From Prevotellaceae bacterium (GTDB lineage Bacteria; Bacteroidota; Bacteroidia; Bacteroidales; Bacteroidaceae): a stretch of DNA of 7,909 nucleotides. Made by a program: the position numbers and the translations under genes. The stretch lies in the NCBI GenBank assembly GCA_021204545.1, contig JAJPZF010000219.1:1-7909 (forward strand). Direction: 5' to 3'. Positions 1 to 6,356 of the stretch are shown in pieces; the stretch's first letter is position 1, and every line of letters begins with the position of its first letter. The notes below the pieces were generated by a model, which saw only the letters and a program-made list of their open reading frames with translations, made no database searches and had not been told where the DNA came from.

Positions 1-412
1 CGGCGTTGTACATCACCGTGTCGTCCACCACCACCATCTCGGGCAGCTTGCCCGTCACCGTAGCCTCCGCCAAGAGCTGCGTGTCCTCTTTCATCATCAC
101 GTCGGCGACCTTGAAGTTGCCGCTTTTCTTGGGCAGTTTGACGACGAACTTCTGCTCTTTGTAGCCCATGAAGGTGACGGAGAGGGTGTAGTCTCCCGAG
201 GGTATGGCAGGCAGGAGGAACTGGCCGTTCTTCTGGGTGACGTTGCCTGCCAGTAGTTTTCCCTCGTCGTTGGTGAGCCTGACTTGCGCTCCTTCGAGAG
301 GGTCGAGTGTCTGGTTGTCGTAGACGGTGCCTCTTATGTTAAGTCTTGTGGTCTCCTGCGCTTCGGTTATAGTGGCGGTGAATATGAACAGCAGGATAAG
401 GATATGTCGCAT
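1..412 (-). CDS. Outer-membrane beta-barrel / TonB-dependent receptor-like protein, N-terminal part (runs off left edge)
   Basis: The minus strand is open from an ATG at 412 to the window edge, giving 137 codons. The protein begins with a signal peptide (MRHILILLFIFTATITEAQE, cleavage probably near A18-Q19). A carboxypeptidase-like regulatory beta-sandwich follows, roughly residues 25-100: RGTVYD, PLEGAQVRL, NGQFLLPAIPSGDYTLSV and FMGYKEQ are its usual landmarks. After that comes a plug-like start with EATVTGKLPEMVVVDDTVMYNA, a pattern typical of Bacteroidota outer-membrane beta-barrel receptors. The full protein would normally be several hundred residues and sit in the outer membrane. Its substrate cannot be told from this fragment. 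It lies downstream of rlpA on the same strand but behind a 183-bp repeat-containing gap, so it probably has its own promoter. Family assignment is good; the exact subfamily (true TonB receptor or PF14905-type barrel) is uncertain. Confidence 0.85.
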   Translation of the reverse strand, partial: MRHILILLFIFTATITEAQETTRLNIRGTVYDNQTLDPLEGAQVRLTNDEGKLLAGNVTQKNGQFLLPAIPSGDYTLSVTFMGYKEQKFVVKLPKKSGNFKVADVMMKEDTQLLAEATVTGKLPEMVVVDDTVMYNA

Positions 413-454
413 ACCACATTGACACGCCTTCGGTTTAATGGTTTATGCGAGGGG

Positions 455-463
455 CGAAAGTTA
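455..463 (-). promoter_or_regulatory. Possible -7 element for the outer-membrane receptor gene
   Basis: Read on the minus strand, TAACTTTCG resembles the Bacteroidota -7 consensus TAnnTTTG with one mismatch. It lies about 43 bases before the receptor ATG at 412. I see no convincing -33 TTTG at the expected spacing, so this is a weak call. Confidence 0.3.
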
Positions 464-494
464 ATCCGATGGCCTTAGGGCAGCCACGCAATAA

Positions 495-511
495 TAGCCC
501 CTTTGGGGCTA
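495..511. repeat. Palindrome TAGCCCC-TTT-GGGGCTA
   Basis: Perfect 7-bp inverted repeat with a TTT spacer, in the gap between rlpA and the receptor gene. It shares its AGCCCC/GGGGCT arms with the palindrome at 574-588. It could act as a 3' hairpin of the rlpA transcript or be a dispersed intergenic repeat. On the minus strand no U-run follows it, so it is not a classic intrinsic terminator. Confidence 0.6.
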
Positions 512-523
512 ATCGCGGCAAGA

Positions 524-566
524 GCGTTATGGCGTTTATGGCGTTTATGGCGTTAGGGCGTTTAGG
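524..566. repeat. Degenerate 9-bp tandem repeat (GCGTTTATG)
   Basis: About five head-to-tail copies of a GCGTTTATG-like unit are visible: GCGTTATG, GCGTTTATG twice, then GCGTTAGG and GCGTTTAGG. It sits between the two AGCCCC/GGGGCT palindromes, inside the non-coding gap downstream of rlpA. The plus-strand reading MAFMAFMALG is only a translation of the repeat. A likely slippage-prone, length-variable stretch; no function can be assigned. Confidence 0.6.
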
Positions 567-567
567 G

Positions 568-590
568 GTAGCAAGCCCCGTTGGGGCTAC
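568..590. repeat. Palindrome with AGCCCC-GTT-GGGGCT core, just past the rlpA stop
   Basis: The core AGCCCC (574-579), GTT, GGGGCT (583-588) is a perfect 6-bp inverted repeat. The outer GTAG (568-571) and CTAC (587-590) extend the pairing with a small bulge on the left arm. It starts 5 bases after the rlpA stop codon, so it would fold at the 3' end of the rlpA mRNA. A U-run is missing, so its role as a terminator is only possible. Same arm sequence as the palindrome at 495-511. Confidence 0.55.
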
Positions 591-595
591 CAGCC

Positions 596-1093
596 CTATG
601 GGTCGCTGCGCCGCCAGGCGGGGTAGGGGTATGTGGCCTTAGGCTGGTAGTCGATGTGCAGCTCGGGCATTTCGACGGGTCCTGGCTCTTCGAGGGTGTA
701 GGGCGGCATCCAGTCGTAGATGGGTGTCATCTCCACCATCGAGTAGCCTGCCGCTATTAGCCCGAGGTATTCTGCCGCCGCCCTGCTGAGGTCGATGGCG
801 AGCTTCTTGGAGTGCGGTCCCCTGTCGGTCACTCTGACAATGCATTCCTTTCCGTTCCTGGGGTTTCGCACCTTGACGAGCGTGCCAAGGGGATAGTGGA
901 GGTGCGCGCAGGTGAAGCTGTCCCTGTTGTATCGCTCCCCGTTCGACATCTTGTGCCCCTGGAGCTTGTCGGAGTAGTAGGAGGCGTTGCCGGTGACTGT
1001 CTCGCCCTGCCTCGTCTGCCCTTCGGCGAAGAGGCAGACGCTGCACACGGCGAGCGCGAGGAAGGCTGTCAGTTTGTGTCGGCTCATGGTCAT
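596..1093 (-). CDS. rlpA: RlpA-like septal ring lytic transglycosylase family protein (double-psi beta-barrel)
   Basis: A 165-residue exported protein. Residues 1-25 form a signal peptide (hydrophobic FLALAVCSVCLFA) without a convincing lipobox. Residues about 33-125 form the RlpA-like double-psi beta-barrel: ASYYSDKLQGHKMSNGERY, CAHLHYPLGTLVKVRN, VRVTDRGP and IDLSRAAAEYLGL. The candidate catalytic residues E53, H64 and D90 keep spacings of 11 and 26 residues, which, as I recall, match those reported for Pseudomonas RlpA, an enzyme that cleaves peptidoglycan strands lacking stem peptides. The SPOR domain often found in RlpA is absent; instead there is a proline-rich tail of about 40 residues. 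Two ATGs (1093 and 1087) could start it, and the predicted promoter is so close that the mRNA would be nearly leaderless from either. It is divergent from the Wza-like gene. The family is firm; activity is inferred. Confidence 0.9.
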   Translation of the reverse strand: MTMSRHKLTAFLALAVCSVCLFAEGQTRQGETVTGNASYYSDKLQGHKMSNGERYNRDSFTCAHLHYPLGTLVKVRNPRNGKECIVRVTDRGPHSKKLAIDLSRAAAEYLGLIAAGYSMVEMTPIYDWMPPYTLEEPGPVEMPELHIDYQPKATYPYPAWRRSDP

Positions 1094-1099
1094 CTGGCG

Positions 1100-1107
1100 C
1101 GAAGTTA
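1100..1107 (-). promoter_or_regulatory. Putative -7 element for rlpA
   Basis: Minus-strand TAACTTCG fits the Bacteroidota TAnnTTTG pattern with one mismatch and the same CTTCG ending as the two other elements in this window. It ends only 7 bases before the upstream ATG of rlpA, implying a very short or absent 5' leader. No clear -33 box is seen. Confidence 0.4.
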
Positions 1108-1152
1108 GCTAAAAAAGCCGCCTCGTATATGGCTGTCTTGCCGATTAATTAG

Positions 1153-1160
1153 TACCTTCG
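1153..1160 (+). promoter_or_regulatory. Putative -7 element for the Wza/Wzc operon
   Basis: TACCTTCG, followed by CA, closely matches the Bacteroidota TAnnTTTG promoter element. It lies 24 bases before the ATG at 1185, which gives a short 5' leader and supports that ATG over the in-frame TTG at 1176. A TTTG-like -33 box at the usual distance is not evident. Confidence 0.5.
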
Positions 1161-1184
1161 CAGCCGAAATCCATATTGCCCGAT

Positions 1185-2012
1185 ATGAAGCATAGCCTAA
1201 AGCCCGCTTATTCCCTGACGCTTGTCTCGCTGCTCGTATGCCTCGGCTCTTGCAGCATCTCCAACAAGGACTACCTCTATCTGCAAGGCGCGGACAGCCT
1301 TTACGCGGTGCCTCAAGTCATCGAGGAGGCGTTTGAGCTTAAGATACAGCCCGACGACGAGCTTGCCGTTGCTATCTCGAGCAAGAACGCGGAGCTGATA
1401 GACCCGTTCAACAACAGCGTCCTCGTTGGCGGTGGAGCGAGAAGCTCGGGCAGCACGACGACAACTGCCAACACCTCTTCCCGCATAGCCTACTTCCTTG
1501 TGGACAAGCTCGGCAACATCGAGTTCCCCATTCTTGGCACGCTGCACGTTGAGGGCAGGACGTGCCGACAGATAGCGGCCGACATAAGGGACCGCCTCGT
1601 CATAGGCAACTACATCCTTGACGCTACGGTCAACGTCAGGCTGCAGAACACCAAGATAACCGTTCTGGGCGACGTGAACAACCCCGGCACGAAATCGTTC
1701 AATACTGAGCGCCTGACCATCCTCGAGGCGTTGGGGAGCTCGGGCGACCTGAAGAGCACCGCCAAGCGCAGCCCTATCCTCGTGATAAGAGAGCAGGGCG
1801 GCAAGCGTGTGGCTTACGAGATAGACCTCCGCGACCCGCAAAGCGTGTACAAAAGCCCCGCCTACTACCTCGAGCAGAACGACGTGGTGTACGTGCAGCC
1901 AAACAAAAGCTCACGCATAAAGAACAGCACGGGCTACACGTTCATCTCCGTGGGCTCCACGGTGCTGGGCCTTGTGGTGTCGATAGCGTCAATCATCATA
2001 GCCAGCACTTGA
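1185..2012 (+). CDS. wza: Polysaccharide export outer-membrane lipoprotein, Wza-like (OPX family)
   Basis: A 275-residue lipoprotein that should form the outer-membrane/periplasmic exit channel for a capsule or exopolysaccharide. The ATG at 1185 gives a clean lipoprotein signal, VSLLVCLGSC, with C23 as the lipidated cysteine; an in-frame TTG at 1176 would add only three residues. The poly-export domain spans about residues 50-155 (LKIQPDDELAVAISS, then FLVDKLGNIEFPILGTLHVEG and TVNVRLQNTKITVLGDV), interrupted by a Ser/Thr-rich insertion around residues 84-99. An SLBB-type domain follows (GDVNNPGTKSF to YYLEQNDVVYVQPN, about 157-240). A hydrophobic helix at about 253-273 ends the protein, as in many Bacteroidota homologues. 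The wzc gene starts 18 bases after its stop, so the two are surely co-transcribed. The gene symbol is by family; the exported polymer is unknown. Confidence 0.92.
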   Translation: MKHSLKPAYSLTLVSLLVCLGSCSISNKDYLYLQGADSLYAVPQVIEEAFELKIQPDDELAVAISSKNAELIDPFNNSVLVGGGARSSGSTTTTANTSSRIAYFLVDKLGNIEFPILGTLHVEGRTCRQIAADIRDRLVIGNYILDATVNVRLQNTKITVLGDVNNPGTKSFNTERLTILEALGSSGDLKSTAKRSPILVIREQGGKRVAYEIDLRDPQSVYKSPAYYLEQNDVVYVQPNKSSRIKNSTGYTFISVGSTVLGLVVSIASIIIAST

Positions 2013-2030
2013 CCATTAACCCTCCGATAT

Positions 2031-4418
2031 ATGGACACGCAAGATAGCGCCAGGCCCAAGGGCAAGGCTTCGAAGCAGGCGGAGGAGTTCCTCTCCCTGC
2101 GTGATATACTGGACATCTTCCTCGACAACTGGAAGTGGTTTCTCGCCTCGGTCATCGTCTTCGTGGTATTGGCACGGCTCTACCTTGCCACGCAGCCTTA
2201 CGTCTACAGGCGCGACGCCGTGATGCTGGTGAAGGACGACGGCAACCGCTCCAGCCGCGTCAACTTCGAGGCACTCTCGCAGATGGGAGGAGGCTTGGGC
2301 AGCGGTGTGGAGAACGAGGTGTACATCCTGCAGAGCCACCAGCTCCTCAGCGACGTGGTCAAGGATATGAGGCTCGACGTGTTCTACCTCTGCAAGGACG
2401 GGCTGAAGACCATCTCCCTCTACAAGCAGAAGCCCTTCGAGGTGACCTTCACGGGCGAGGTGATCCCCTCGGTCTTCCGCGTGAGGGTGCTCAGCGACAA
2501 GGAGTGCGAGATCTCGAAGCTGCGCACTGAGGACTTCGATGACGACTGGAGGCAGACGGTAGCTTTTGGCCAGACGGTGGACAGCCCTGCGGGAAGCTTC
2601 GTCATCACTCCCATAGAGGAGAACCTCGGGGACTTCGTGGGCACTACCGTCAAGGTGCTTCACCTTAACTTGGAGAACGCCACGAACGAGCTGGCTAAGC
2701 ACATAACAACCGCCGCCGTCTCGGAGATGAGCACACTGGTGGCCATCACCTGCACGGACACTGACATACAGCGCGCGGACGACATCCTCGCCACCCTGCT
2801 CAACGCCTACAAGCGGAGCATCATCGTGGACAAGAACACGGTGGCGCAAAGCACCGCCGACTTTATCGACGAGCGCATTAAGCTCATTGGTGGCGAGCTT
2901 AGCGAAGTGGAGACGAGCCTTGCCAGCTTCAAGCAGAGCAACAACATCGTGGACTTCTCGGAGAACGCCTCGGCGTACCTTCAGCAGAGCAACGAGGCGG
3001 AGCAGAAAACTATAACGTTGAAGGCTCAGCGCGAGGCAGTGCAGTTCGTCTTCGACGAGGTGAAGAACAGTGCCGAGAACGGCAAGCTGCTCCCTGCCCT
3101 CACCGGCTTAGGTAACGACGAGCTGCAGTCGCTCATAGACAGCTACAACGACATTATGGTGAGGCGCAACCGCCTGGCCGAGAACTCGGGCGAGGGAGGC
3201 ATAACGGTCAAGGAGATAGACGCCACGCTAAAGCAGCGCCGCTCCGTGCTGCTTGCCTCCATGCAGAACTACCTTGCCACGCTCGAGATAAAGATAGAGC
3301 AAGCCATGCGCCGTGAGGCTGAGCTGAAGGGCAGCATCAAGTCTGTGCCTCAGCAGGAGAGGGAGGCGAAGGATATAGCCCGCCAGCAGAGCATCAAGGC
3401 CTCGCTCTACACCTACTTGCTGAACAAGCGAGAGGAGACAGCCCTGCAGCTCGCGGTCACAGAGGCTAACGTCCGCATCGTTGAGCGTCCCTACGGCAGC
3501 AGCCTCCCCATCGCTCCCAGAGGTCTGCTCATCACCGCCGTGGCCTTCCTCTTCGGACTGATAATACCCTTCATCATCTTCTGGGTCAAGAACCTCCTGA
3601 ACATGGGCGTAAGAGGGCGTAAGGACGTGGAGACACTCACCACCATCCCCATCATAGGGGAGATACCGCACGCCAAGGACAAGACCGTCTCCGACGTTGA
3701 CATCATACGCCAGCAGCGTGGGGGCGCGCTCGCCGAGGCGTTCCGCATGGCAAACTTCAGCCTCGGCTTCATGCACAAGGACGCGAAGGTCATCATGTTC
3801 ACCAGCACCATACCAGGGGAGGGCAAGACCTTCGCCGCCCGCTGCCTCGCCTTCACCATGGCGCTGGCGGGCAAGAAGGTGCTGCTCATCGACGCTGACA
3901 TACGCAAGGGGACGCAGACCATGCTCATCCTTCACAAGCTCGACGACGGCTTGACCTCATACCTGGCAGGCAGCATAGACAACCCGAGGGATATGATAGC
4001 CCACCGCGAGGCGGAGGTCACCTTCGACTTCATCCCCTCGGGCGTAGTGCCGCCCAACCCCGCCGAGCTGCTCATGGGCGAGCGTCTCGACAAGCTCATC
4101 GCAGAGCTCAGGGGCAGGTACGACTGCATCATCCTGGACAGCGTGCCGGCTCAGGCGGTGGCGGACGCAAGCATCATGAACCGCGTGGCAGACGTGACAG
4201 TCTACGTCATACGCACGCACAAGATAGACCGCCGCTACCTGCCGCAGCTCGAGCGTATGTACCAGGAGAGCAAGTTCCGCAACCTATGCGTCCTGATCAA
4301 CGACGCCGAGGTGGAGAACAAGAAGTATGGCTACGGTTACGGCTACGGCTATGGCTCAGAGCGTGTTGGCAAGCACCGCCGCCGCCCCTGGTACAAGAGG
4401 CTTGTCGGCAAGAGCTGA
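2031..4418 (+). CDS. wzc: Wzc-like polysaccharide co-polymerase with BY-kinase domain
   Basis: A 795-residue inner-membrane protein that controls polymer length and export with the Wza-like partner and autophosphorylates on tyrosines. TM1 lies at about residues 36-54, preceded by a Wzz-type N-terminus (FLSLRDILDIFLDNWKW). The large periplasmic part includes a helical coiled-coil-prone stretch (about 280-470) and a GNVR-type segment (about 440-497, from PQQERE to PIAPRG). TM2 is at about 499-520. The cytoplasmic kinase has Walker A TSTIPGEGKT (K599), Walker A' VLLIDADIRKG (D621, D623) and Walker B CIILDS (D703). The EX2RX2R oligomerisation motif is only half kept: E569 and R572 are present but N575 replaces the second arginine. 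The tail has tyrosines 766, 768, 770, 772 and 774 alternating with glycine, then a basic end with Y788. Length is normal for a fused one-chain Wzc. No Wzb phosphatase is nearby. Confidence 0.93.
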   Translation: MDTQDSARPKGKASKQAEEFLSLRDILDIFLDNWKWFLASVIVFVVLARLYLATQPYVYRRDAVMLVKDDGNRSSRVNFEALSQMGGGLGSGVENEVYILQSHQLLSDVVKDMRLDVFYLCKDGLKTISLYKQKPFEVTFTGEVIPSVFRVRVLSDKECEISKLRTEDFDDDWRQTVAFGQTVDSPAGSFVITPIEENLGDFVGTTVKVLHLNLENATNELAKHITTAAVSEMSTLVAITCTDTDIQRADDILATLLNAYKRSIIVDKNTVAQSTADFIDERIKLIGGELSEVETSLASFKQSNNIVDFSENASAYLQQSNEAEQKTITLKAQREAVQFVFDEVKNSAENGKLLPALTGLGNDELQSLIDSYNDIMVRRNRLAENSGEGGITVKEIDATLKQRRSVLLASMQNYLATLEIKIEQAMRREAELKGSIKSVPQQEREAKDIARQQSIKASLYTYLLNKREETALQLAVTEANVRIVERPYGSSLPIAPRGLLITAVAFLFGLIIPFIIFWVKNLLNMGVRGRKDVETLTTIPIIGEIPHAKDKTVSDVDIIRQQRGGALAEAFRMANFSLGFMHKDAKVIMFTSTIPGEGKTFAARCLAFTMALAGKKVLLIDADIRKGTQTMLILHKLDDGLTSYLAGSIDNPRDMIAHREAEVTFDFIPSGVVPPNPAELLMGERLDKLIAELRGRYDCIILDSVPAQAVADASIMNRVADVTVYVIRTHKIDRRYLPQLERMYQESKFRNLCVLINDAEVENKKYGYGYGYGYGSERVGKHRRRPWYKRLVGKS
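4326..4358 (+). repeat. Tyr-Gly dipeptide repeat coding for the Wzc tyrosine tail
   Basis: Five tandem 6-bp units of the type TA(T/C)GG(C/T) encode YGYGYGYGYG at the end of wzc (residues 766-775), followed by SE. Synonymous variation (TAT/TAC, GGC/GGT) among units suggests the tail is selected at the protein level rather than being a fresh slippage product. A repeat this short could still vary in length between strains. Confidence 0.7.
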
Positions 4419-4443
4419 CACCCGTCACAACAGGCATACACCC

Positions 4444-4476
4444 GGCGCGCGGGAGGGCAGAGAGCCTTCCCGCGCC
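4444..4476 (+). terminator. GC-rich hairpin downstream of wzc
   Basis: Starting 26 bases after the wzc stop, GGCGCG...GGAGGGC can pair with GCCTTCCCGCGCC across a short AGAGA-type loop, with a 2-base bulge and one G-U pair. This would be a strong stem in the 3' end of the wza-wzc mRNA. It is followed by GCGTTATATA rather than a T-run, so it may serve as an mRNA-stabilising stem or Rho-assisted end rather than a classic intrinsic terminator. Confidence 0.45.
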
Positions 4477-4494
4477 GCGTTATATACGTGCCGT

Positions 4495-4614
4495 GAAGGG
4501 GTTGTAGAGGGGTGTCGCGAAGGGGGTGTAGACCCCTTTGGCTGAAGAGGTGTAGACCCTTTTCCCCAAGAGGGTGTAGACCCTTTTTGCGAAGGGGTTG
4601 TAGAAGGTTGTCGC
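4495..4614. repeat. Five-unit array with exact 24-bp period between convergent genes
   Basis: The pentamer TGTAG recurs at 4503, 4527, 4551, 4575 and 4599, exactly every 24 bases. The outer two units (4495-4518 and 4591-4614) differ from each other at only two positions and do not fold well. The inner three each form a hairpin with a GTAG loop: AAGGGGGT/ACCCCTTT (4520-4539), AAGAGGT/ACCCTTTT (4545-4563, one bulge) and AAGAGGGT/ACCCTTTT (4568-4587). Between the first and third of these a G-C pair is replaced by an A-T pair, which keeps the stem. The array fills most of the 222-bp gap between wzc and the NTP_transf_5 gene, both of which end there. I do not recognise it as a named repeat family. 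Confidence 0.75.
4568..4588 (+). terminator. Intrinsic-terminator-like hairpin (fourth unit of the array)
   Basis: On the plus strand, AAGAGGGT (4568-4575), loop GTAG and ACCCTTTT (4580-4587) give an 8-bp stem with one G-U pair, running into TTTTT (4584-4588). The geometry resembles a weak intrinsic terminator for the wza-wzc transcript. The U-run is partly inside the stem, so termination efficiency is uncertain. Confidence 0.4.
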
Positions 4615-4640
4615 GACGTGTCAGTGTGGGTTGTGGGGTG

Positions 4641-5726
4641 CTACCTGTAGCCGCGCCTCTTCCTCCAGGCGTACTGGCGGAGGCGATAGACGGGGTTCCA
4701 GAGGACCTCCCTCGGGTAGTGCGCCAAGAAGCGAGCGTTGCGTAGGGTTATCTGCCAGAAGTTGCCCCACGGTGTCGCCTTAGGCTTGTTGCGCTCGTCG
4801 TAATGCCCGAAGTTGCCGGCGAGCATTATCTCCTGTAGCAGGAAGCTGCCCTCACGTGGGTCGGCGGGTGTGAGCAGGAGGCTCTCCTCGAGGTGGAACA
4901 CCTCTTGGAGCACCCACATAAGGGCTCCCGTGAAGCGTAGGAGGTGCATCCTCTTGAGCTGCTCCCTTACCTCCTGCCTTCTCTCCCCTGTGGCCTCGGG
5001 GCTGAGCAGCAGGTAGTGGTAGTCCATCACCTGCCTCATGCCGATGCCCTCGAAGAAGAGGTGGCGGTAGATGTGCGTGAGCTGGAAGACGGCGTTCATC
5101 TCCCACGTCGGGGTGCAGACAGTGCCGCCTGCCAGAGGCTTCTCGTTGGTGAAGGTCTCCTCCTCCCGCTCGCGGTAGAAGGCTTGCAGCCTGCGGTTGT
5201 CCTTGGGGCAGAAGAGCACGCTCGGTGCTGTGTGAGCCTCCACGGGTATGTCCCTCAAGACGGGGAAGTCCAGCTCCAGCCACTGCACCCTCTGCTTGGG
5301 GAACTTGGACAGTACGTAGCTGATGACCTTGTCCCTGCCGCCCTCAAGCCAGATGTCGATGTCACCGGGTTGCCTGAGGCTTGGCTTCGGGTAGAGCAGT
5401 GCGTTGCCCTGCCCCTTGAGTATGGCGTTGCGGAAGCCTTCCTCTCGTAGGCGACGGCTCACGAGGACGGAGGCTTCGTCGAGGCGCTTGTTCGTCTCGG
5501 CTATCCTCTCTGCCTGAGTGTACCAGTGCAGCCTTATCGCCTTCGGTGGGAGCTGCTCTTGGGGGAGACGCTCAACTGCGTCGTAGAGTACGCCTGCGAG
5601 AGCTTGCCTCAGAGCCTCAGCGTGAAGCCTTGCCCACTCTTCCTTGCTCGGGGTATAAGGCAATGCGTTCTCCCTCTTCGTCGCCACTCTGATGAGCGAG
5701 AAGAAGAGCCGCCAGTCGTCGGTCAT
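4641..5726 (-). CDS. NTP_transf_5-like putative nucleotidyltransferase
   Basis: A 361-residue soluble protein that resembles the uncharacterised nucleotidyltransferase family NTP_transf_5 (PF14907), members of which are often found in Bacteroidota polysaccharide loci. The core is at about residues 100-170: NAILKGQGNALLYPKPSLRQ, then PGDIDIWLEGG with D122 and D124 as likely metal ligands, and PVEAHTAPS with E163 as a possible third acidic residue. A helical C-terminal half contains the family-like H218-x3-H...GIGMRQVMDYHYLL block and a basic end, WRKRRGYR. No signal peptide or membrane segment is seen. It is the last gene of the minus-strand operon, 18 bases after the sugar-transferase stop. 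Substrate and reaction are unknown; modification of a sugar, lipid carrier or protein in the pathway are all open. The family call is good, the function is not established. Confidence 0.82.
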   Translation of the reverse strand: MTDDWRLFFSLIRVATKRENALPYTPSKEEWARLHAEALRQALAGVLYDAVERLPQEQLPPKAIRLHWYTQAERIAETNKRLDEASVLVSRRLREEGFRNAILKGQGNALLYPKPSLRQPGDIDIWLEGGRDKVISYVLSKFPKQRVQWLELDFPVLRDIPVEAHTAPSVLFCPKDNRRLQAFYREREEETFTNEKPLAGGTVCTPTWEMNAVFQLTHIYRHLFFEGIGMRQVMDYHYLLLSPEATGERRQEVREQLKRMHLLRFTGALMWVLQEVFHLEESLLLTPADPREGSFLLQEIMLAGNFGHYDERNKPKATPWGNFWQITLRNARFLAHYPREVLWNPVYRLRQYAWRKRRGYR

Positions 5727-5744
5727 AAGGGAAGGGTGAGGGGG

Positions 5745-6356
5745 TCAGAAGCGCTTGCCCGAGACGATGCTCGTGAACGTGAGGAAGAGCACCTTGCAGT
5801 CCATCCACCAGGAGCGGTGCTCGAGGTAGTAGAGGTCGAGCTCCAGCCTTCGGAGCATCTTCTCCATCGTGTCGGTGTAGCCGTTGTAGAGCGTGGCGTA
5901 GCTCGTCACTCCCGGGCGGATGGCGTAGAGCCTCTCGTAGCGGCTGTCGTGCTGCATTATCTGGTCGATGAAGTACTTGCGCTCGGGTCGGTAGCCCACG
6001 AAAGCCATGTCTCCCGTGAAGACGTTCCACAGCTGGGGCAGCTCGTCGAGGTGGTGGGCCCGCATGAGCCTGCCTGTCTTGGTGAGACGTGGGTCGTTGT
6101 CGCACTCGGAGGCAAGCTGCGGCCCGTCCTTCTCAGCGTCCATCCTCATGGAGCGCATCTTGAGGATGTTGAAGGGCTTGCCTCCCTTGCCTATCCTCTC
6201 TTGCCGGAAGAAGACGCAGCCCCCGTCCTCCAGCTTTATGAGAAGTGCAAGCACGAGTGTGAGGGGCGAGAAGACGATGAGGCACAGGCCCGATATGAGG
6301 ATGTCCCTCAGTCGTATGCTCGCGTCCTCGAGCGTCGTTGCTATGTTTCGTTCCAC
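5745..6356 (-). CDS. Monotopic phosphoglycosyl transferase (bacterial sugar transferase, PglC/WcaJ core type)
   Basis: A 203-residue enzyme that should move a sugar-1-phosphate from a UDP-sugar to undecaprenyl phosphate at the inner face of the cytoplasmic membrane, the first step of repeat-unit assembly. Residues about 19-41 form the N-terminal membrane helix, and S30-P31 sits where PglC-type enzymes have the Ser-Pro kink of a re-entrant helix. CVFFRQERIGKGGKPF (47-62), the catalytic Asp-Glu pair D104-E105 in HHLDELPQLWNVFTGDM, and RPGVTSYATLYNGY (147-160) follow. The usual PRP motif reads YRP (122-124). The start is GTG: the frame is closed upstream by the stop of the preceding gene, and the first internal ATG (residue 67) would remove the membrane helix. 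It lies 18 bases from both neighbours. It lacks the extra N-terminal membrane domain of full-length WcaJ. The sugar specificity is not readable. Confidence 0.9.
   Translation of the reverse strand: MERNIATTLEDASIRLRDILISGLCLIVFSPLTLVLALLIKLEDGGCVFFRQERIGKGGKPFNILKMRSMRMDAEKDGPQLASECDNDPRLTKTGRLMRAHHLDELPQLWNVFTGDMAFVGYRPERKYFIDQIMQHDSRYERLYAIRPGVTSYATLYNGYTDTMEKMLRRLELDLYYLEHRSWWMDCKVLFLTFTSIVSGKRF

Noticed and set aside
1176..1184. TTG at 1176 as start of the Wza-like protein
   Set aside because: The ATG nine bases later gives a standard lipoprotein signal peptide, and TTG starts are rare in this phylum.
2016..2849. 277-codon minus-strand open frame over the start of wzc
   Set aside because: Antisense to the Wzz domain of wzc, with no motif and low-complexity V/L/H/E content.
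4495..4614. CRISPR array
   Set aside because: Units are 24 bp head to tail with no unique spacers of usual size, and no cas gene is in the window.
4512..4745. Plus-strand open frame with a CRPF-type 8-residue repeat
   Set aside because: Also a translation of the 24-bp array that then runs antisense into the NTP_transf_5 gene. The stem-keeping base change argues for nucleic-acid structure, not a peptide.
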